Below, one piece after another: positions 1 through 8,926 of a stretch of DNA of 64,000 bases (positions are counted from its first letter, which is position 1; every line of letters starts with the position of its first letter). The notes under the pieces were generated by a model. It worked only from the letters and a program-made list of their open reading frames with translations, did no database searches and was not told the DNA's origin. Location: NCBI GenBank assembly GCA_002482645.1, contig DLGJ01000005.1, positions 613,437 through 677,436 on the forward strand, given 5' to 3'. Position numbers and translations under genes: made by a program. The stretch is from Hyphomicrobiaceae bacterium UBA7697. Lineage in GTDB: Bacteria > Pseudomonadota > Alphaproteobacteria > Rhizobiales > Methyloligellaceae.

Positions 1-60
1 GCGGCGAACGCGATCGTCTTTGAGCCGGGCATGCCGGCACAACGAAACAACCCAGGACGG

Positions 61-97
61 AAAACAAAGGGCACTGCCGGCCCCGCCCCGGCAGTGC
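61..97 (-). terminator. Probable rho-independent terminator
   Basis: A perfect 10-bp inverted repeat (71-80 with 88-97, 7-nt loop) is followed, in minus-strand reading, by a T-rich stretch at 70-62. It lies about 200 bases downstream of the PotD-like gene and would end that minus-strand transcript. The rest of 1-292 shows no convincing gene. Confidence 0.55.
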
Positions 98-292
98 TTG
101 GAACGCGGCGCGCCCTTACCGGGTACGCCGTTGGATGGTGCGTTCTGTGTAGAGTGTGTCCGGAATAGGCCGATCGCCTAAAGACAAGCTCCAACGGGAA
201 GGATGGCACGAAGCCGGCGGGCGGCGCAATTGGACGCTGCGATTGTACCCGTAATTTCTTGGGGTCCTGGGGACAAGCGCCGAGCGGCAACT

Positions 293-1501
293 CTACGGCG
301 CCGCTTTCGGTGGCGCGTCCTTGGCGGCGGCCGCCGCCGCCTTGGCTTTGCGTTCCGCTTCGCGCGCGGCCGCGGCAGTGCGCACCTCGTTGGCCCAAGC
401 GTTGAAGCGTTGCGTGAGGGATGCGCCGCCGCGATCCCACCAAGCCTGATCGAACCTCAAGGCGCGCTGAAAGTTGTCCGGCGCGGTTGGGAGAAACCTC
501 TGCATATCGACGCCGATCACGGGATGAGGGCCTACCTGCGCAATGGCCGATGCGCGCATAGGTCCGTAAGCGGTCAACTGCGCTTGAGCGGCGAGCTGCG
601 CAGGCTCCGTGGCGAAGCGAATGAAACGCATCGCTTCCGTCTTGTTCTTAGAAGTCTTGGGAATGGCCCATGCGTCGACGTCGTAAATCTGCCCGTCCCA
701 TAGGATGCCGATATTGCGATCCCCGATCGCGGCGCGAAACAAGCGGCCACTATAGCCGGCGGCCATCGCAGCGCGCCCGTCGACGATCCACGTGACGGGT
801 TGAGCCGGGTTGTCCCACAGAAGGACGTGGTTCTTGATCCTGTCGAGCGCGGCGAACGCCCGGTCCGCTCCTTCGGGCGTTCCGAGTTCCGTATATACAC
901 TGCCGGGCGGGACGCCGTCCGCCAGGAGGGCCAATTCGAGAGTCCGTTGCGGCGTGTTCGGCAAGGCGCGCTTGCCGGGATAGCTCGCCGTGTCGAGCAG
1001 CGCGGCGATCGATTCCGGCTTGCCCGCACGGAGCGCCTTGCGGCTGAACACAATTGCGGTCGACCATGCCATGCTGGCGACGCCGCATTTCGAAATCGCA
1101 CCAGGCAGGAAATCGTCTCCGCTGTCGCCGCCGGCTTTCAGCTCATCGGCGTCCATCGGCGCAAGAAGTCCATCGGCACACAATCGATCCAGAGTGTCCG
1201 CCGAAACGTCGACGACGTCGACCGGCGTGTCGCTATTGTCGATGAGCGATTTGAGCTTCGTGCTATCGCCGCCATAGGTCTCCGTCGCGACGACCGTGCC
1301 GGTCTTCTTCGCGAACGGTTCGAACAGAGCCTCCTCTTGCGCGCGGCCATAGGCGCCACCCCAGGTCGCGACGTTCAATGTCTGCTGCGACAGAACTTCG
1401 GACGGGGCCCCCAGCGGCACGGCCACCGCCAACGCCGCGGCGAAACCGCGCAGGCCAAGGAGGCTCTTCGAACGCCTGAGGGTGGTGGGGTGGTTGAGCA
1501 C
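293..1501 (-). CDS. PotD/PotF-type ABC transporter substrate-binding protein
   Basis: Predicted periplasmic binding protein of 402 residues, of the spermidine/putrescine (extracellular solute-binding family 1) type. An N-terminal signal peptide (RR at about 9-10, hydrophobic core about 18-32) is followed by the typical opening NVATWGGAYG and a full-length two-lobe domain. The last 30 residues are an Ala/Lys-rich tail that is not needed for the fold and may be disordered. The start is GTG at 1501; the ribosome binding site is poor. It begins 31 bases after the stop of the AsmA-family gene on the same strand, so the two may be co-transcribed. No permease or ATPase of a polyamine transporter is nearby, so it is an orphan binding protein. 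The substrate cannot be deduced; polyamine is a family-level guess. Confidence 0.85.
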   Translation of the reverse strand: MLNHPTTLRRSKSLLGLRGFAAALAVAVPLGAPSEVLSQQTLNVATWGGAYGRAQEEALFEPFAKKTGTVVATETYGGDSTKLKSLIDNSDTPVDVVDVSADTLDRLCADGLLAPMDADELKAGGDSGDDFLPGAISKCGVASMAWSTAIVFSRKALRAGKPESIAALLDTASYPGKRALPNTPQRTLELALLADGVPPGSVYTELGTPEGADRAFAALDRIKNHVLLWDNPAQPVTWIVDGRAAMAAGYSGRLFRAAIGDRNIGILWDGQIYDVDAWAIPKTSKNKTEAMRFIRFATEPAQLAAQAQLTAYGPMRASAIAQVGPHPVIGVDMQRFLPTAPDNFQRALRFDQAWWDRGGASLTQRFNAWANEVRTAAAAREAERKAKAAAAAAKDAPPKAAP

Positions 1502-1532
1502 GAGCAGGGATCGTCGGTCGATGTCGTTTCGG

Positions 1533-3332
1533 TTATGGGCTATCCACGCGGGGCGCCCCGTTGATTTGCGTCTCCTGTGTCGAGGCCCCGGTCCGAGGGG
1601 CCGGATGGATGGCCCTCGCGATCAGGGGAACCGAGAGCGTACCATTCATCGTGATGCGCGGCTGGCTCTTTGAAACGCTTTCCGGAGGGTCGGCCGGCGC
1701 GTCAGGGTCCGCCATCCGGAAGTTCCAATCAAGGGTTTGCTGCGCGATGTCGAGACCGCCGGCCCCGGTGATCGCCCCCTTGTCGGTCACCAGATCGAAG
1801 GACTGGCACCACAGATGTCCGGCCGAGAGGCTGCAAGCGGCATCGAGGGCGGAATAGTCCGTCCCTGTTTTTTGGCTCCAGCCGCTGGCCTCGGCATCCG
1901 GCTTTGCCAGGAGCGCCGCAAGATCGACCGGCAACGATCCGTCCGCTGCCGAAACCTTGATCGTACCGGCCAGCCCCCGGATGAGTTCCTCGCGGGTCGT
2001 GCCGCCTGTCGAAATGTCCGCATTAAGGGTTCCGGAGCCTTTCACCGGCACGTCCAGCCCGAGAGACCGCAGGCAATTCGTCAGCGCGACATTGGCGAGG
2101 GTGCCCGACAGGGAGGCCTCGCTGCGCGGCGCCGAAAGATCGAGATCGAGCCGTCCCTCCGCTTCTCCGCCGCAGAGTTCGAGGGCGCCGATCTCGTTCG
2201 AGATCTTTCCGTTCTTGGCGTTGATGGTGAAACCGCCTTGGCCGAGCTTGAGGCCTTGCGCGGTCAGTTCGGCGGCCGAGACGCGCAAGTCGGCATCGAG
2301 ATGTTTGAGCAAGACCCAGTCGAAGAGATGCTTCCGCGACGCATCGGGTTCGAGATCGGGCAGGTACGGGTCGAGCGTGAGGTGCTCGAAAGCCAGCGTG
2401 CCGTCGAGTCGCGGCCGCGGTCCGGCCGTGATGGCAAGGAGGCCCACGGCTTGGTTGCCGTCGAAGTCGAACGTCCCGTCGTCGAACGTCAGAGTGGCTC
2501 CCGCCCAATGGACACGTCCCGAGGCGCTTGCGTCCTTCAGACTATCGCCCTCGGGGAGAACCACGCCCGTCCAGCGGAGGAAACGGCGGATGTCGGGAAG
2601 CTTCGCCTCGAGGTTGCCTTCGCCTTCGAGCGCGTCGGCCACATGCAACGTTCCGGAAAAGCGCGCGGTCAGGGGCGCCGACGTGACCTTGATCGCAACC
2701 GGGGCGCTGCGCTTCTCGTCGTTGCCGACGAACTTTCCGCGATCGAACGAGAAGGTGACGGACTCGCCGTTGAAATTGAACGAACCGTGGGTTTCCACGG
2801 CGCCGGACTGTCCGCTCGTGTTCAGCCGGACATCGACCGCGCTGAGGAGAGGAGCGCCTTGTGGCGGTCCGGCCTTCCCGCCGCGGATCCGCACGGTCTG
2901 CAACGGCGCATCGGCGAGGAACGCCGTGAGGCGCGCGAAAACGGCATCCGCCGATCCGGTGCTGGCATCGGATTTCAGCGTGAGCGCCGGTTTGTCCAAA
3001 CGAAGCGCATTGAATTTGATACTTCCGAGAAGCAGCTCGGGTAGAGACAAGGTCAGCCTGAACGACGGCGCGGCGATCGATTCAACCGCCGGCAGTTTCG
3101 CCGCGCCGGTCACCGTGAGGCCTCCCTCGATAGAGGGCGGGAAATAGCGGATGAGCAGAGGCTCGGCGAGAGTGACGGTGCCGCCGGTCCACTCCGAAAG
3201 GGATGCCACCACGCGCCCTCGCAAGTCGGACGTGGTTCTTGCATGCCGGAGGAGCAGGGACGCAAGGCCGACCGCGATCAGGGCGAGTAGAACGGCAAGA
3301 AGCCATTTCCACGAAGATTGGCGCGGCCTCAT
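1533..3332 (-). CDS. AsmA family protein
   Basis: Inner-membrane-anchored protein of 599 residues in the AsmA family, whose members are thought to act in lipid transport or outer-membrane biogenesis. One transmembrane helix lies near residues 9-28 (Trp-Leu-Leu-Ala-Val-Leu type) and is followed by the AsmA N-terminal motif around VVASLSEWTGGTV and a long beta-rich periplasmic region. The C-terminal part around residues 440-570 matches the AsmA C-terminal domain (GGLDIAQQTLDW). I chose the ATG at 3332, directly before the hydrophobic anchor and with an AAAGG ribosome binding site 5 bases upstream; an in-frame start upstream would add a basic leader without support. It follows the iron permease gene after 138 bases. 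Confidence 0.88.
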   Translation of the reverse strand: MRPRQSSWKWLLAVLLALIAVGLASLLLRHARTTSDLRGRVVASLSEWTGGTVTLAEPLLIRYFPPSIEGGLTVTGAAKLPAVESIAAPSFRLTLSLPELLLGSIKFNALRLDKPALTLKSDASTGSADAVFARLTAFLADAPLQTVRIRGGKAGPPQGAPLLSAVDVRLNTSGQSGAVETHGSFNFNGESVTFSFDRGKFVGNDEKRSAPVAIKVTSAPLTARFSGTLHVADALEGEGNLEAKLPDIRRFLRWTGVVLPEGDSLKDASASGRVHWAGATLTFDDGTFDFDGNQAVGLLAITAGPRPRLDGTLAFEHLTLDPYLPDLEPDASRKHLFDWVLLKHLDADLRVSAAELTAQGLKLGQGGFTINAKNGKISNEIGALELCGGEAEGRLDLDLSAPRSEASLSGTLANVALTNCLRSLGLDVPVKGSGTLNADISTGGTTREELIRGLAGTIKVSAADGSLPVDLAALLAKPDAEASGWSQKTGTDYSALDAACSLSAGHLWCQSFDLVTDKGAITGAGGLDIAQQTLDWNFRMADPDAPADPPESVSKSQPRITMNGTLSVPLIARAIHPAPRTGASTQETQINGAPRVDSP

Positions 3333-3470
3333 TCCGACCTTTCCGATTAGCTGGCTGCGCGGGCTTCTGTCGTGCGGACCGGCTGCCCGGGAATGGGCGT
3401 TACGCGGTGCGCCCCGCGAGGCGCGCCGCATCGGATCCAAGCAAACCCAATAACCTATTCTCTTGGGTTA

Positions 3471-5189
3471 TCAGGAATTTCGCAACGCCAATTCCGCCTG
3501 CTCCGCGGCGGAACGGGTCCGGGAGGTGGAGAAACCGGGGCGGCTATTGGCAATAATGCCCTGGAGAAAGAGCACCGGCGCCAAACTCACCAGGACGATG
3601 GTCAGCGCCGAGAGGCCGGCCTCTTCGTAGCGATAGAGCGAGGCCAGCGTGAACACTTGCGTGGCCAGCGTGTCGAAATTGAAGGGGCGTAGCAGCAACG
3701 TGGCCGGGAGCTCCTTCATGGAATCAACGAACACGATCATGGCGGCCGCGCCGAGCGTCGGCCGCAGCAGCGGAAGGTGGACTCTCCACAGCATCTCCGT
3801 CACCGATGCACCGAGGGTCCGCCCGGCCGCATCGATGTTGCGGGAGATCTTGCTGAGGCCGGCCTCCACCGAACCGAGCGAGGCGGCGAGAAAACGGATC
3901 GTGTAGGCCAGCACGATGGCGAAGGCCGTTCCGGAGAAGACGAGGCCGGTCGATACGCCGAACAGTGACCTGGCGGCCTCGTCGATCGTGTTGTCGAGGC
4001 CGGCGAGCGGAATCAGAAGACCGATGGCGAGCACCGTCCCCGGAATGGCGTAGCTGACGGCTGGCACGAAACTCGCGACATGGATCAGCCGCGAACGCGT
4101 CTGCCGCCGGCCATAGGCCAAAACGACCGCGAAGACCACGCCGAGCACCGCGGCGGCGAGGGCGAGGGCGAGGCTATGCATGGCCGCGCGCCAGAACTCT
4201 TCGGTGAGCCCGGACGAAATATGCGCGATCGCATCGCCCGCCAGGACATAGGTCGGGAAGACGAATCCCAACAGAACGGGAAGGGCGCAGGCCAGCATGG
4301 CCAGAAATCCCTTCAGGCCCTTGAGCGTTTCTTCGGGCAAGTCGCGATATTTGCCCGTGGTGTGGTGGAACTGCCTGCCGCGGCGCAGGGAGCGCTCCAG
4401 TCCCAGGACGGCAAGCACGAAGAACAGCATCACACAGGAAATCTGCGCCGCGCCCGCGAGACTGCCGCGATCGAGCCAGGTGTCGTAGACGGTGACCGTG
4501 AGCGTCCGCACGCCGAAGAATTCCACGGCGCCGATGTCGTTGAGCGTTTCCATCAGCGCCAGTGCCGTACCCGCGGCGAGGGCCGGCCGGGCGAGCGGCA
4601 GCGCGATCTGCCAAAAGGTTTCCGATGCGCTGCGGCCCAGCGTGCGGCTCGCCTCGATCACGCAGATCGACTGGGCCACGAAGCTCGCCCGCGCCGTAAT
4701 GTAGACGTAAGGGTAGAGAACCGCCCCCATGACGAAAATGGCGCCGCCGAGACTTCGAATGTCCGGAAACCAGTAGTCCTGCGCGTTCTTCCAACCGAAC
4801 AGGGCGCGCAAGGCCGTCTGCACCTCGCCGGAATAGTCGAAGAGCTCGATATAGCAGAAGGCGATGATGTAGGTGGGCATCGCCAACGGCAGAAGCAGAA
4901 GCCATTGAAACCAGCGCCGCCCCGGGAAGCGGTACATGGTGACGAGCCACGCCGTACCCGTGCCGACGGCAAGCGCGATCACCGCGACGCCCGCCATCAA
5001 GATGAGCGTGCGCCGCACGGCGCCCGGCAAGACGTTCGCGACGAGATGAGGCCAGGTGTCGCCACTGGAATGCAGCGCCATCACCGCGATCGCAAAGAGC
5101 GGCGCCGCGGCGATCAGAGACAGCACCAGCGCACCCGCGGACCACGAGAAGTTGCCGCTCTCGAATGGCTTGGCGAGCCGTCGTCTCAA
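3471..5189 (-). CDS. fbpB: Fe(III) ABC transporter permease, two-domain FbpB type
   Basis: Inner-membrane permease of about 572 residues made of two fused binding-protein-dependent permease domains, as in FbpB/SfuB iron importers. Around twelve hydrophobic segments are visible, and both halves carry an EAA-type loop (EASRTLGRSASETFW and DAAGRTLGASVTEMLW) that contacts the ATPase. It works with the binding protein FbpA encoded two genes upstream. The start is uncertain: no ATG precedes the first membrane helix. TTG at 5189 avoids overlap with the preceding gene, whereas TTG at 5372 would overlap it by 143 bases. No fbpC ATPase gene is in the window, so the ATPase must be encoded elsewhere. Confidence 0.85.
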   Translation of the reverse strand: MRRRLAKPFESGNFSWSAGALVLSLIAAAPLFAIAVMALHSSGDTWPHLVANVLPGAVRRTLILMAGVAVIALAVGTGTAWLVTMYRFPGRRWFQWLLLLPLAMPTYIIAFCYIELFDYSGEVQTALRALFGWKNAQDYWFPDIRSLGGAIFVMGAVLYPYVYITARASFVAQSICVIEASRTLGRSASETFWQIALPLARPALAAGTALALMETLNDIGAVEFFGVRTLTVTVYDTWLDRGSLAGAAQISCVMLFFVLAVLGLERSLRRGRQFHHTTGKYRDLPEETLKGLKGFLAMLACALPVLLGFVFPTYVLAGDAIAHISSGLTEEFWRAAMHSLALALAAAVLGVVFAVVLAYGRRQTRSRLIHVASFVPAVSYAIPGTVLAIGLLIPLAGLDNTIDEAARSLFGVSTGLVFSGTAFAIVLAYTIRFLAASLGSVEAGLSKISRNIDAAGRTLGASVTEMLWRVHLPLLRPTLGAAAMIVFVDSMKELPATLLLRPFNFDTLATQVFTLASLYRYEEAGLSALTIVLVSLAPVLFLQGIIANSRPGFSTSRTRSAAEQAELALRNS

Positions 5190-5229
5190 TCCCTCCGGCT
5201 GCGAGGGTGGAATCCGTCCTGTTGGCTCG

Positions 5230-5754
5230 TCAGCGGCGGGCAGAGAGAGAGCCTCCGCGCGAGCGTGCCTCCGAGGCCACCAACGCAGCGACGGTCTCTT
5301 GGTTGAGGCGATAGTCGGCCTCCTGCAGAGCATCGGCAAAGGCATTGGCGGCATCGATGACCGGATCGACAATGTCGGACCCCGTCAGCGCGAGCGCGCA
5401 CGCTTGCATGGCCGGACAACGGTGATGCTGGGATGCCGCGATCAACGACATCGCCATGCATTCGTCGGCACAGAAGCGCTTACTGTCGAAGGCATTGTAT
5501 TCGATCTTGCGGGATGCCGCGGCGCGTAGACAGCGGACCCAACAGGCGAGTTCGGTGACGGCACGCTTGGCACGCGCCGGGCCGAGAACCCGGTTATACG
5601 TATTCCAGCCGTTTTCCCAGCAGGTGATGTCGCCCGTGTCGTACCCGGCAAGCCAACAACGGAAACCGACTCCCACAAGCCATTCCGGCCCGGAACAGGC
5701 GTGAACTTCGGCGCGCGGCGCGTCCGTTCCTACGAATTTTGGTTGAAAGCCCAT
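5230..5754 (-). CDS. Cys-rich protein of unknown function inside the iron transporter operon
   Basis: I do not recognise this family. The 174-residue product has nine cysteines, several in close pairs: CWVRC (about 91-95), CADEC (about 115-119) and CPAMQAC (about 136-142). It also has Trp next to Cys in three places. It has no signal peptide or membrane helix and looks like a small, mainly helical soluble protein. The ATG at 5754 lies only 10 bases after the fbpA stop with a G-rich ribosome binding site, and the stop precedes fbpB, so it is an integral member of the iron transport operon. Paired cysteines suggest metal or Fe-S binding or disulfides, but that is inference. It could be an iron chaperone or a sensor for the transporter. 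Confidence 0.65.
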   Translation of the reverse strand: MGFQPKFVGTDAPRAEVHACSGPEWLVGVGFRCWLAGYDTGDITCWENGWNTYNRVLGPARAKRAVTELACWVRCLRAAASRKIEYNAFDSKRFCADECMAMSLIAASQHHRCPAMQACALALTGSDIVDPVIDAANAFADALQEADYRLNQETVAALVASEARSRGGSLSARR

Positions 5755-5764
5755 CTCTGCCCCC

Positions 5765-6811
5765 CTATGAGCTCGGCCCGTCGTCGAAGCCGACCTTGTC
5801 GATCATTTCACTGGCCGCTTTGCGCAAATCCGCGATCTCGTTGAGTGAAATCTCATCCGCCTTGAACGTACCCCACGATTGAACGAGCTCCGACCACGGA
5901 ACGCCGTCCTTCGTCGGGTACTCGTGGTTCACCTCGGCATACATATGCTGACCCGTATCGGAGGCCAGAAATTCGATCAGCTTGAGCGCGTTGTCCTTGT
6001 TGGGCGCGTATTTCGCGAGCACCGCACCGGACACGTTGACATGCGTTCCACGGCCGCCGGTGTTGGGGAACAGCATCTTGACGGAGTTGGCCCACTCCTT
6101 CTGTTCGGGATGCTTTTCGTCCGTCAGCATCTTGCCCATGTAGTAGGTGTTGCCTATTGCGAGGTCGCATTCGCCCGCGTAGACGCCCTTGACCTGAAGC
6201 CGGTCGTCGCCGGCGGGCTTGCGCGCAAGGTTGGCTTTCACGCCGCGTAGCCAGGCTTCGGTCTTCTCCGGTCCGAGATGAGCGATCATCGAGGCGACAA
6301 GAGCCACGTTGTAGGAATGTTGCCCCGACCGGATGCAGATCTTGCCGCGCCATTTCGGATCGGCCAGGTCTTCATAGGTGATGCTGTCCTCGGTCACGCG
6401 GTCCTTCGATGCATAGACGACGCGCGCCCGGCGGGTCAGGCCGATCCATTCGTCATTGACGCCGCGATACGAGGCCGGGATGGAAGCGTCGACTGTCTCC
6501 GACTCGACCGGCTGCGTGATGCCCGCGGCGACGGCCTGACTGAGATTTCCGATATCCACCGTGAGAACGAGATCGGCCGGGCTGTTGCGCCCCTCGGCCT
6601 GAATGCGTTCGATCAGCCCCTTCGACGCGAAGATGACATTGGTTTTGATGCCGGTCTCGTCGCTGAACTCTTTGAGCAGCGGATCGATGAGATAGGGCTG
6701 GCGATAGGAGTAGATATTCACTTCGCCCGCATCGGCGGCGAGGGCATGAGAACCGGCGGAAGTGGTGATGAGGGCCGCGAGCGTCGTCGCGCACGCCAAA
6801 GTCCAGCGCAT
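5765..6811 (-). CDS. fbpA: Fe(III) ABC transporter substrate-binding protein
   Basis: Periplasmic ferric-iron binding protein (348 residues) of the FbpA/SfuA family. It has a signal peptide (residues 1-26, cleavage after SHALA), then VNIYSYRQPYLIDPLL and FASKGLIERI, which are typical of the family. The adjacent tyrosines of NTYYMGKM are the expected iron ligands, and YNVALV is the conserved hinge sequence. The start is the ATG at 6811 with GGAGG five bases upstream. It heads an operon with a Cys-rich gene and fbpB. A promoter (TTGACA-17-TTTAAG) and Irr-box-like palindromes lie upstream, so expression is probably iron-controlled through the Irr regulator used by rhizobial bacteria. Confidence 0.93.
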   Translation of the reverse strand: MRWTLACATTLAALITTSAGSHALAADAGEVNIYSYRQPYLIDPLLKEFSDETGIKTNVIFASKGLIERIQAEGRNSPADLVLTVDIGNLSQAVAAGITQPVESETVDASIPASYRGVNDEWIGLTRRARVVYASKDRVTEDSITYEDLADPKWRGKICIRSGQHSYNVALVASMIAHLGPEKTEAWLRGVKANLARKPAGDDRLQVKGVYAGECDLAIGNTYYMGKMLTDEKHPEQKEWANSVKMLFPNTGGRGTHVNVSGAVLAKYAPNKDNALKLIEFLASDTGQHMYAEVNHEYPTKDGVPWSELVQSWGTFKADEISLNEIADLRKAASEMIDKVGFDDGPSS

Positions 6812-6894
6812 AAGAACCTCCAATGGCCAGGGTTCAAGGCCCTGGTATCGGACAAATGGAACGCTCTCCGGGACCATCCGGAGACATATATTCG

Positions 6895-6923
6895 CTTAAA
6901 CCCGGGCGGCGGGCGGGTGTCAA
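6895..6923 (-). promoter_or_regulatory. Predicted sigma-70-type promoter of fbpA operon
   Basis: On the minus strand TTGACA (6923-6918, perfect -35) and TTTAAG (6900-6895) are separated by 17 bases. The predicted transcript starts near 6888, about 75 bases before the fbpA ATG. Confidence 0.6.
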
Positions 6924-6948
6924 CAAGATTATGTAAATGGAAATAAAC

Positions 6949-6992
6949 TTAGAAGCCTTCTAATTCGTGGCATAGAATTAGAAGAGTTCAAG
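6949..6992. promoter_or_regulatory. Irr-box (ICE)-like operator, nested palindromes
   Basis: TTAGAA-GCC-TTCTAA at 6949-6963 is a perfect palindrome of the iron control element type bound by Irr in alphaproteobacteria. A second, imperfect copy (TTAGAA-GAG-TTCAAG) is at 6978-6992. The two are linked by a perfect 10-bp inverted repeat (6957-6966 with 6975-6984, 8-base spacer), so half-sites are arrayed across 44 bases. The array sits just upstream of the -35 element of fbpA. The family of binding sites is established knowledge; occupancy here is inferred. Confidence 0.65.
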
Positions 6993-7112
6993 AATATAAG
7001 AAGTTTCCAGTAGATCCTGCAGGCCGGTCACAATTTGGTCTGTTCAGAATAAGGCTAACTCTCCGGGCATGAGTTCAGCCCAAGCATAAACCGATCCTGC
7101 GGCGCGTGGTCG

Positions 7113-8612
7113 CTAGGTCCTCGAAAGCCGGTCGTTGGGGAAGATCACGTCGGCCGACGTGCCGACGCCGGGCTCGCTGGTGAGTTCGAGCCGCGCGCGG
7201 ATGGCGTCGGTCAAAGCCTTGGTCAACGGCAGGCCGAGCCCGGTTCCGGATTGGTGCCGCGGCGAAGTGTCGAGCTGGTGGAAGGGCTGCATGGCATAGG
7301 CGATGTCGTTCTTGCTCATGCCTACGCCGCTGTCGTGGACCCGCAAACGCAAGTCGCCGTCCACCATCGTTCCGGAGGCGATGACCTGGCCCCCTTCCTT
7401 GGTGAACTTGATGGCGTTGGTCAGAAGGTTGAGCATGATCTGCCGCAGGCGCCGCGGGTCGGCCACGACCAAGGGCAGATCGTCGGCGAATGACGTCCGC
7501 AGTACGATACGCGTCCGTTTGGCGAGCGGCTGAAGGCTCGCGACGCACGACTCCACCACCTCGGCCACGTCGACCGCCGTGAAGTCGAGTTCGAACTTTC
7601 CGGCCTCGATCTTCGAGATGTCGAGCAGGTCGTTGAGGAGGCTGAGCGCGTAGAGCCCGCTCTGGTGAATGTCCTCGGCGTAACCTTTGTAGCGCGCATT
7701 GCCGACAGGACCGAAGCGCTCGTGCAGCATCAGCTCTGCGAAACCGATGATGGAGTTCAACGGCGTGCGGACTTCGTGGCTCACCTTGGCGAGAAAGTCG
7801 AGCTGCCGCCCGGCGGCCTCCCGGTCTCTCTGACGGGGTTCCGCGGGCTTGGTCCCATTCTCCGGGATCGCCGAGGGAGCGTCCTCGGGCGCCTCTTGAT
7901 CCGCCGGCGGATTACCGCCTTCGGGTTCCGCCGCCTCCGCCGATTCGGCCACGGGCACGGGCGTGACCGGCGGCACCAGCGTCAAGGACAGAATCGAAGC
8001 GTTCCTTTCGGCGTCAGGCTCGGGAGCCAAAGGTTCGGACTCGAGGAGCGGAGGCTCCACGGGTTCGGGTGCCGGCGGCTCGACTTCGCGGTCGGATGGA
8101 TCGATCAGACGCAGCAGGCGTAGCCCGGCCTCGCCGTCGAGCGTCGCCAGCAGGAATGTCACCGTGAGCCGGCGCCGGGAGCGCGTCAGGGCGGCGATGC
8201 CGGCGATTCGTCCATCCGGTGCTTCTGCGCGAAGATCCGCCGCGCCGCCGGGAAGAACGGTGTCGAGACCGCCCGCTTCGAGCAATTCGGCCGGCGAACG
8301 GTAACCGAATGCATAGGCAAACGCGCTGTTGAGCGTGAGCAGCGCATCGCCTTTGAGAATTCCGATCGCGGCCGGCATCGCCTCGATCAGACTTTCGACG
8401 CCCTCCGGGCCAAGCGCAAGGCCGGGGCCAACCGGCGCGGCGGCGGTGCCGCCCGCACCGGCCGTTTCGAGCCCGTTCGCCTCGCCACGGACTGTGGATG
8501 GCGCGTCAGCGGCGGCGCCGGGCAACAAACGGCCCTCGAGGGCGCGCGCGATATGCTCGAGCGCTTCGCGGTCGCTTTGTCCTATCCGCTGTTGCAGCCT
8601 GAGGTCGGTCAT
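7113..8612 (-). CDS. PAS domain sensor histidine kinase (PleC/PdhS-like)
   Basis: Predicted cytoplasmic histidine kinase of 499 residues. A PAS-like fold lies at about residues 71-170 (LIEAMPAAIGIL, LTLNSAFAYAFGY), followed by a Pro/Glu-rich linker at about 175-262. Next comes a HisKA domain with phospho-acceptor His279 in FLAKVSHEVRTPLN, then a HATPase domain with N-box NLLTNAIKFT, G1 box DSGVGM and G2 box GTGLGLPL. The architecture and the ending resemble the PdhS/PleC/DivL kinases of alphaproteobacterial cell-cycle control, but it is short and has no membrane segment. The ATG at 8612 is preferred because it follows GGGGCGG; an in-frame start upstream would add 23 residues. No response regulator gene is adjacent, so the partner is unknown. 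Confidence 0.85.
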   Translation of the reverse strand: MTDLRLQQRIGQSDREALEHIARALEGRLLPGAAADAPSTVRGEANGLETAGAGGTAAAPVGPGLALGPEGVESLIEAMPAAIGILKGDALLTLNSAFAYAFGYRSPAELLEAGGLDTVLPGGAADLRAEAPDGRIAGIAALTRSRRRLTVTFLLATLDGEAGLRLLRLIDPSDREVEPPAPEPVEPPLLESEPLAPEPDAERNASILSLTLVPPVTPVPVAESAEAAEPEGGNPPADQEAPEDAPSAIPENGTKPAEPRQRDREAAGRQLDFLAKVSHEVRTPLNSIIGFAELMLHERFGPVGNARYKGYAEDIHQSGLYALSLLNDLLDISKIEAGKFELDFTAVDVAEVVESCVASLQPLAKRTRIVLRTSFADDLPLVVADPRRLRQIMLNLLTNAIKFTKEGGQVIASGTMVDGDLRLRVHDSGVGMSKNDIAYAMQPFHQLDTSPRHQSGTGLGLPLTKALTDAIRARLELTSEPGVGTSADVIFPNDRLSRT

Positions 8613-8810
8613 GATCCGCCCCGCTGAGAGACTCCGAGAACAAATCGTCCGCACAAACGTTGTGCTGATTTGTTCGGCCACGAAACGCGCCCATAGGGGC
8701 GACTAATCGACTCAACCACTAAATTTAGGCGAATTCGATCCGATACATAGGCCGAAAGCAAGATTTTCGTCCAGCGTTGGAAAAAGAGCCCCTGATGACG
8801 GCAGTGAGAC

Positions 8811-8839
8811 TTGAAATATCGCGGCGCACAAAATAGAGT
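8811..8839 (+). promoter_or_regulatory. Predicted promoter of the phasin gene
   Basis: TTGAAA (8811-8816) and TAGAGT (8834-8839) lie 17 bases apart in the 314-base divergent spacer between the kinase and phasin genes. This would give an 80-base leader before the phasin ATG. Nothing else is evident in the spacer. Confidence 0.45.
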
Positions 8840-8926
8840 GCGGTGCAACAAAAGCGGGGGCCCAGAGTTCGATTCGCGTTCGTTCCCAAACTGGCGAATC
8901 GAGGAAAACAACGGAGAGGTGCCACG

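Noticed and set aside
110..200. Short minus-strand frame ending at 115 that could be the end of a broken gene
   Set aside because: Only a few plausible residues, no start or family resemblance that can be defended.
4080..5306. 408-codon plus-strand frame opposite fbpB
   Set aside because: Arg/His/Gln-rich shadow sequence without motifs, antisense to a clear permease.
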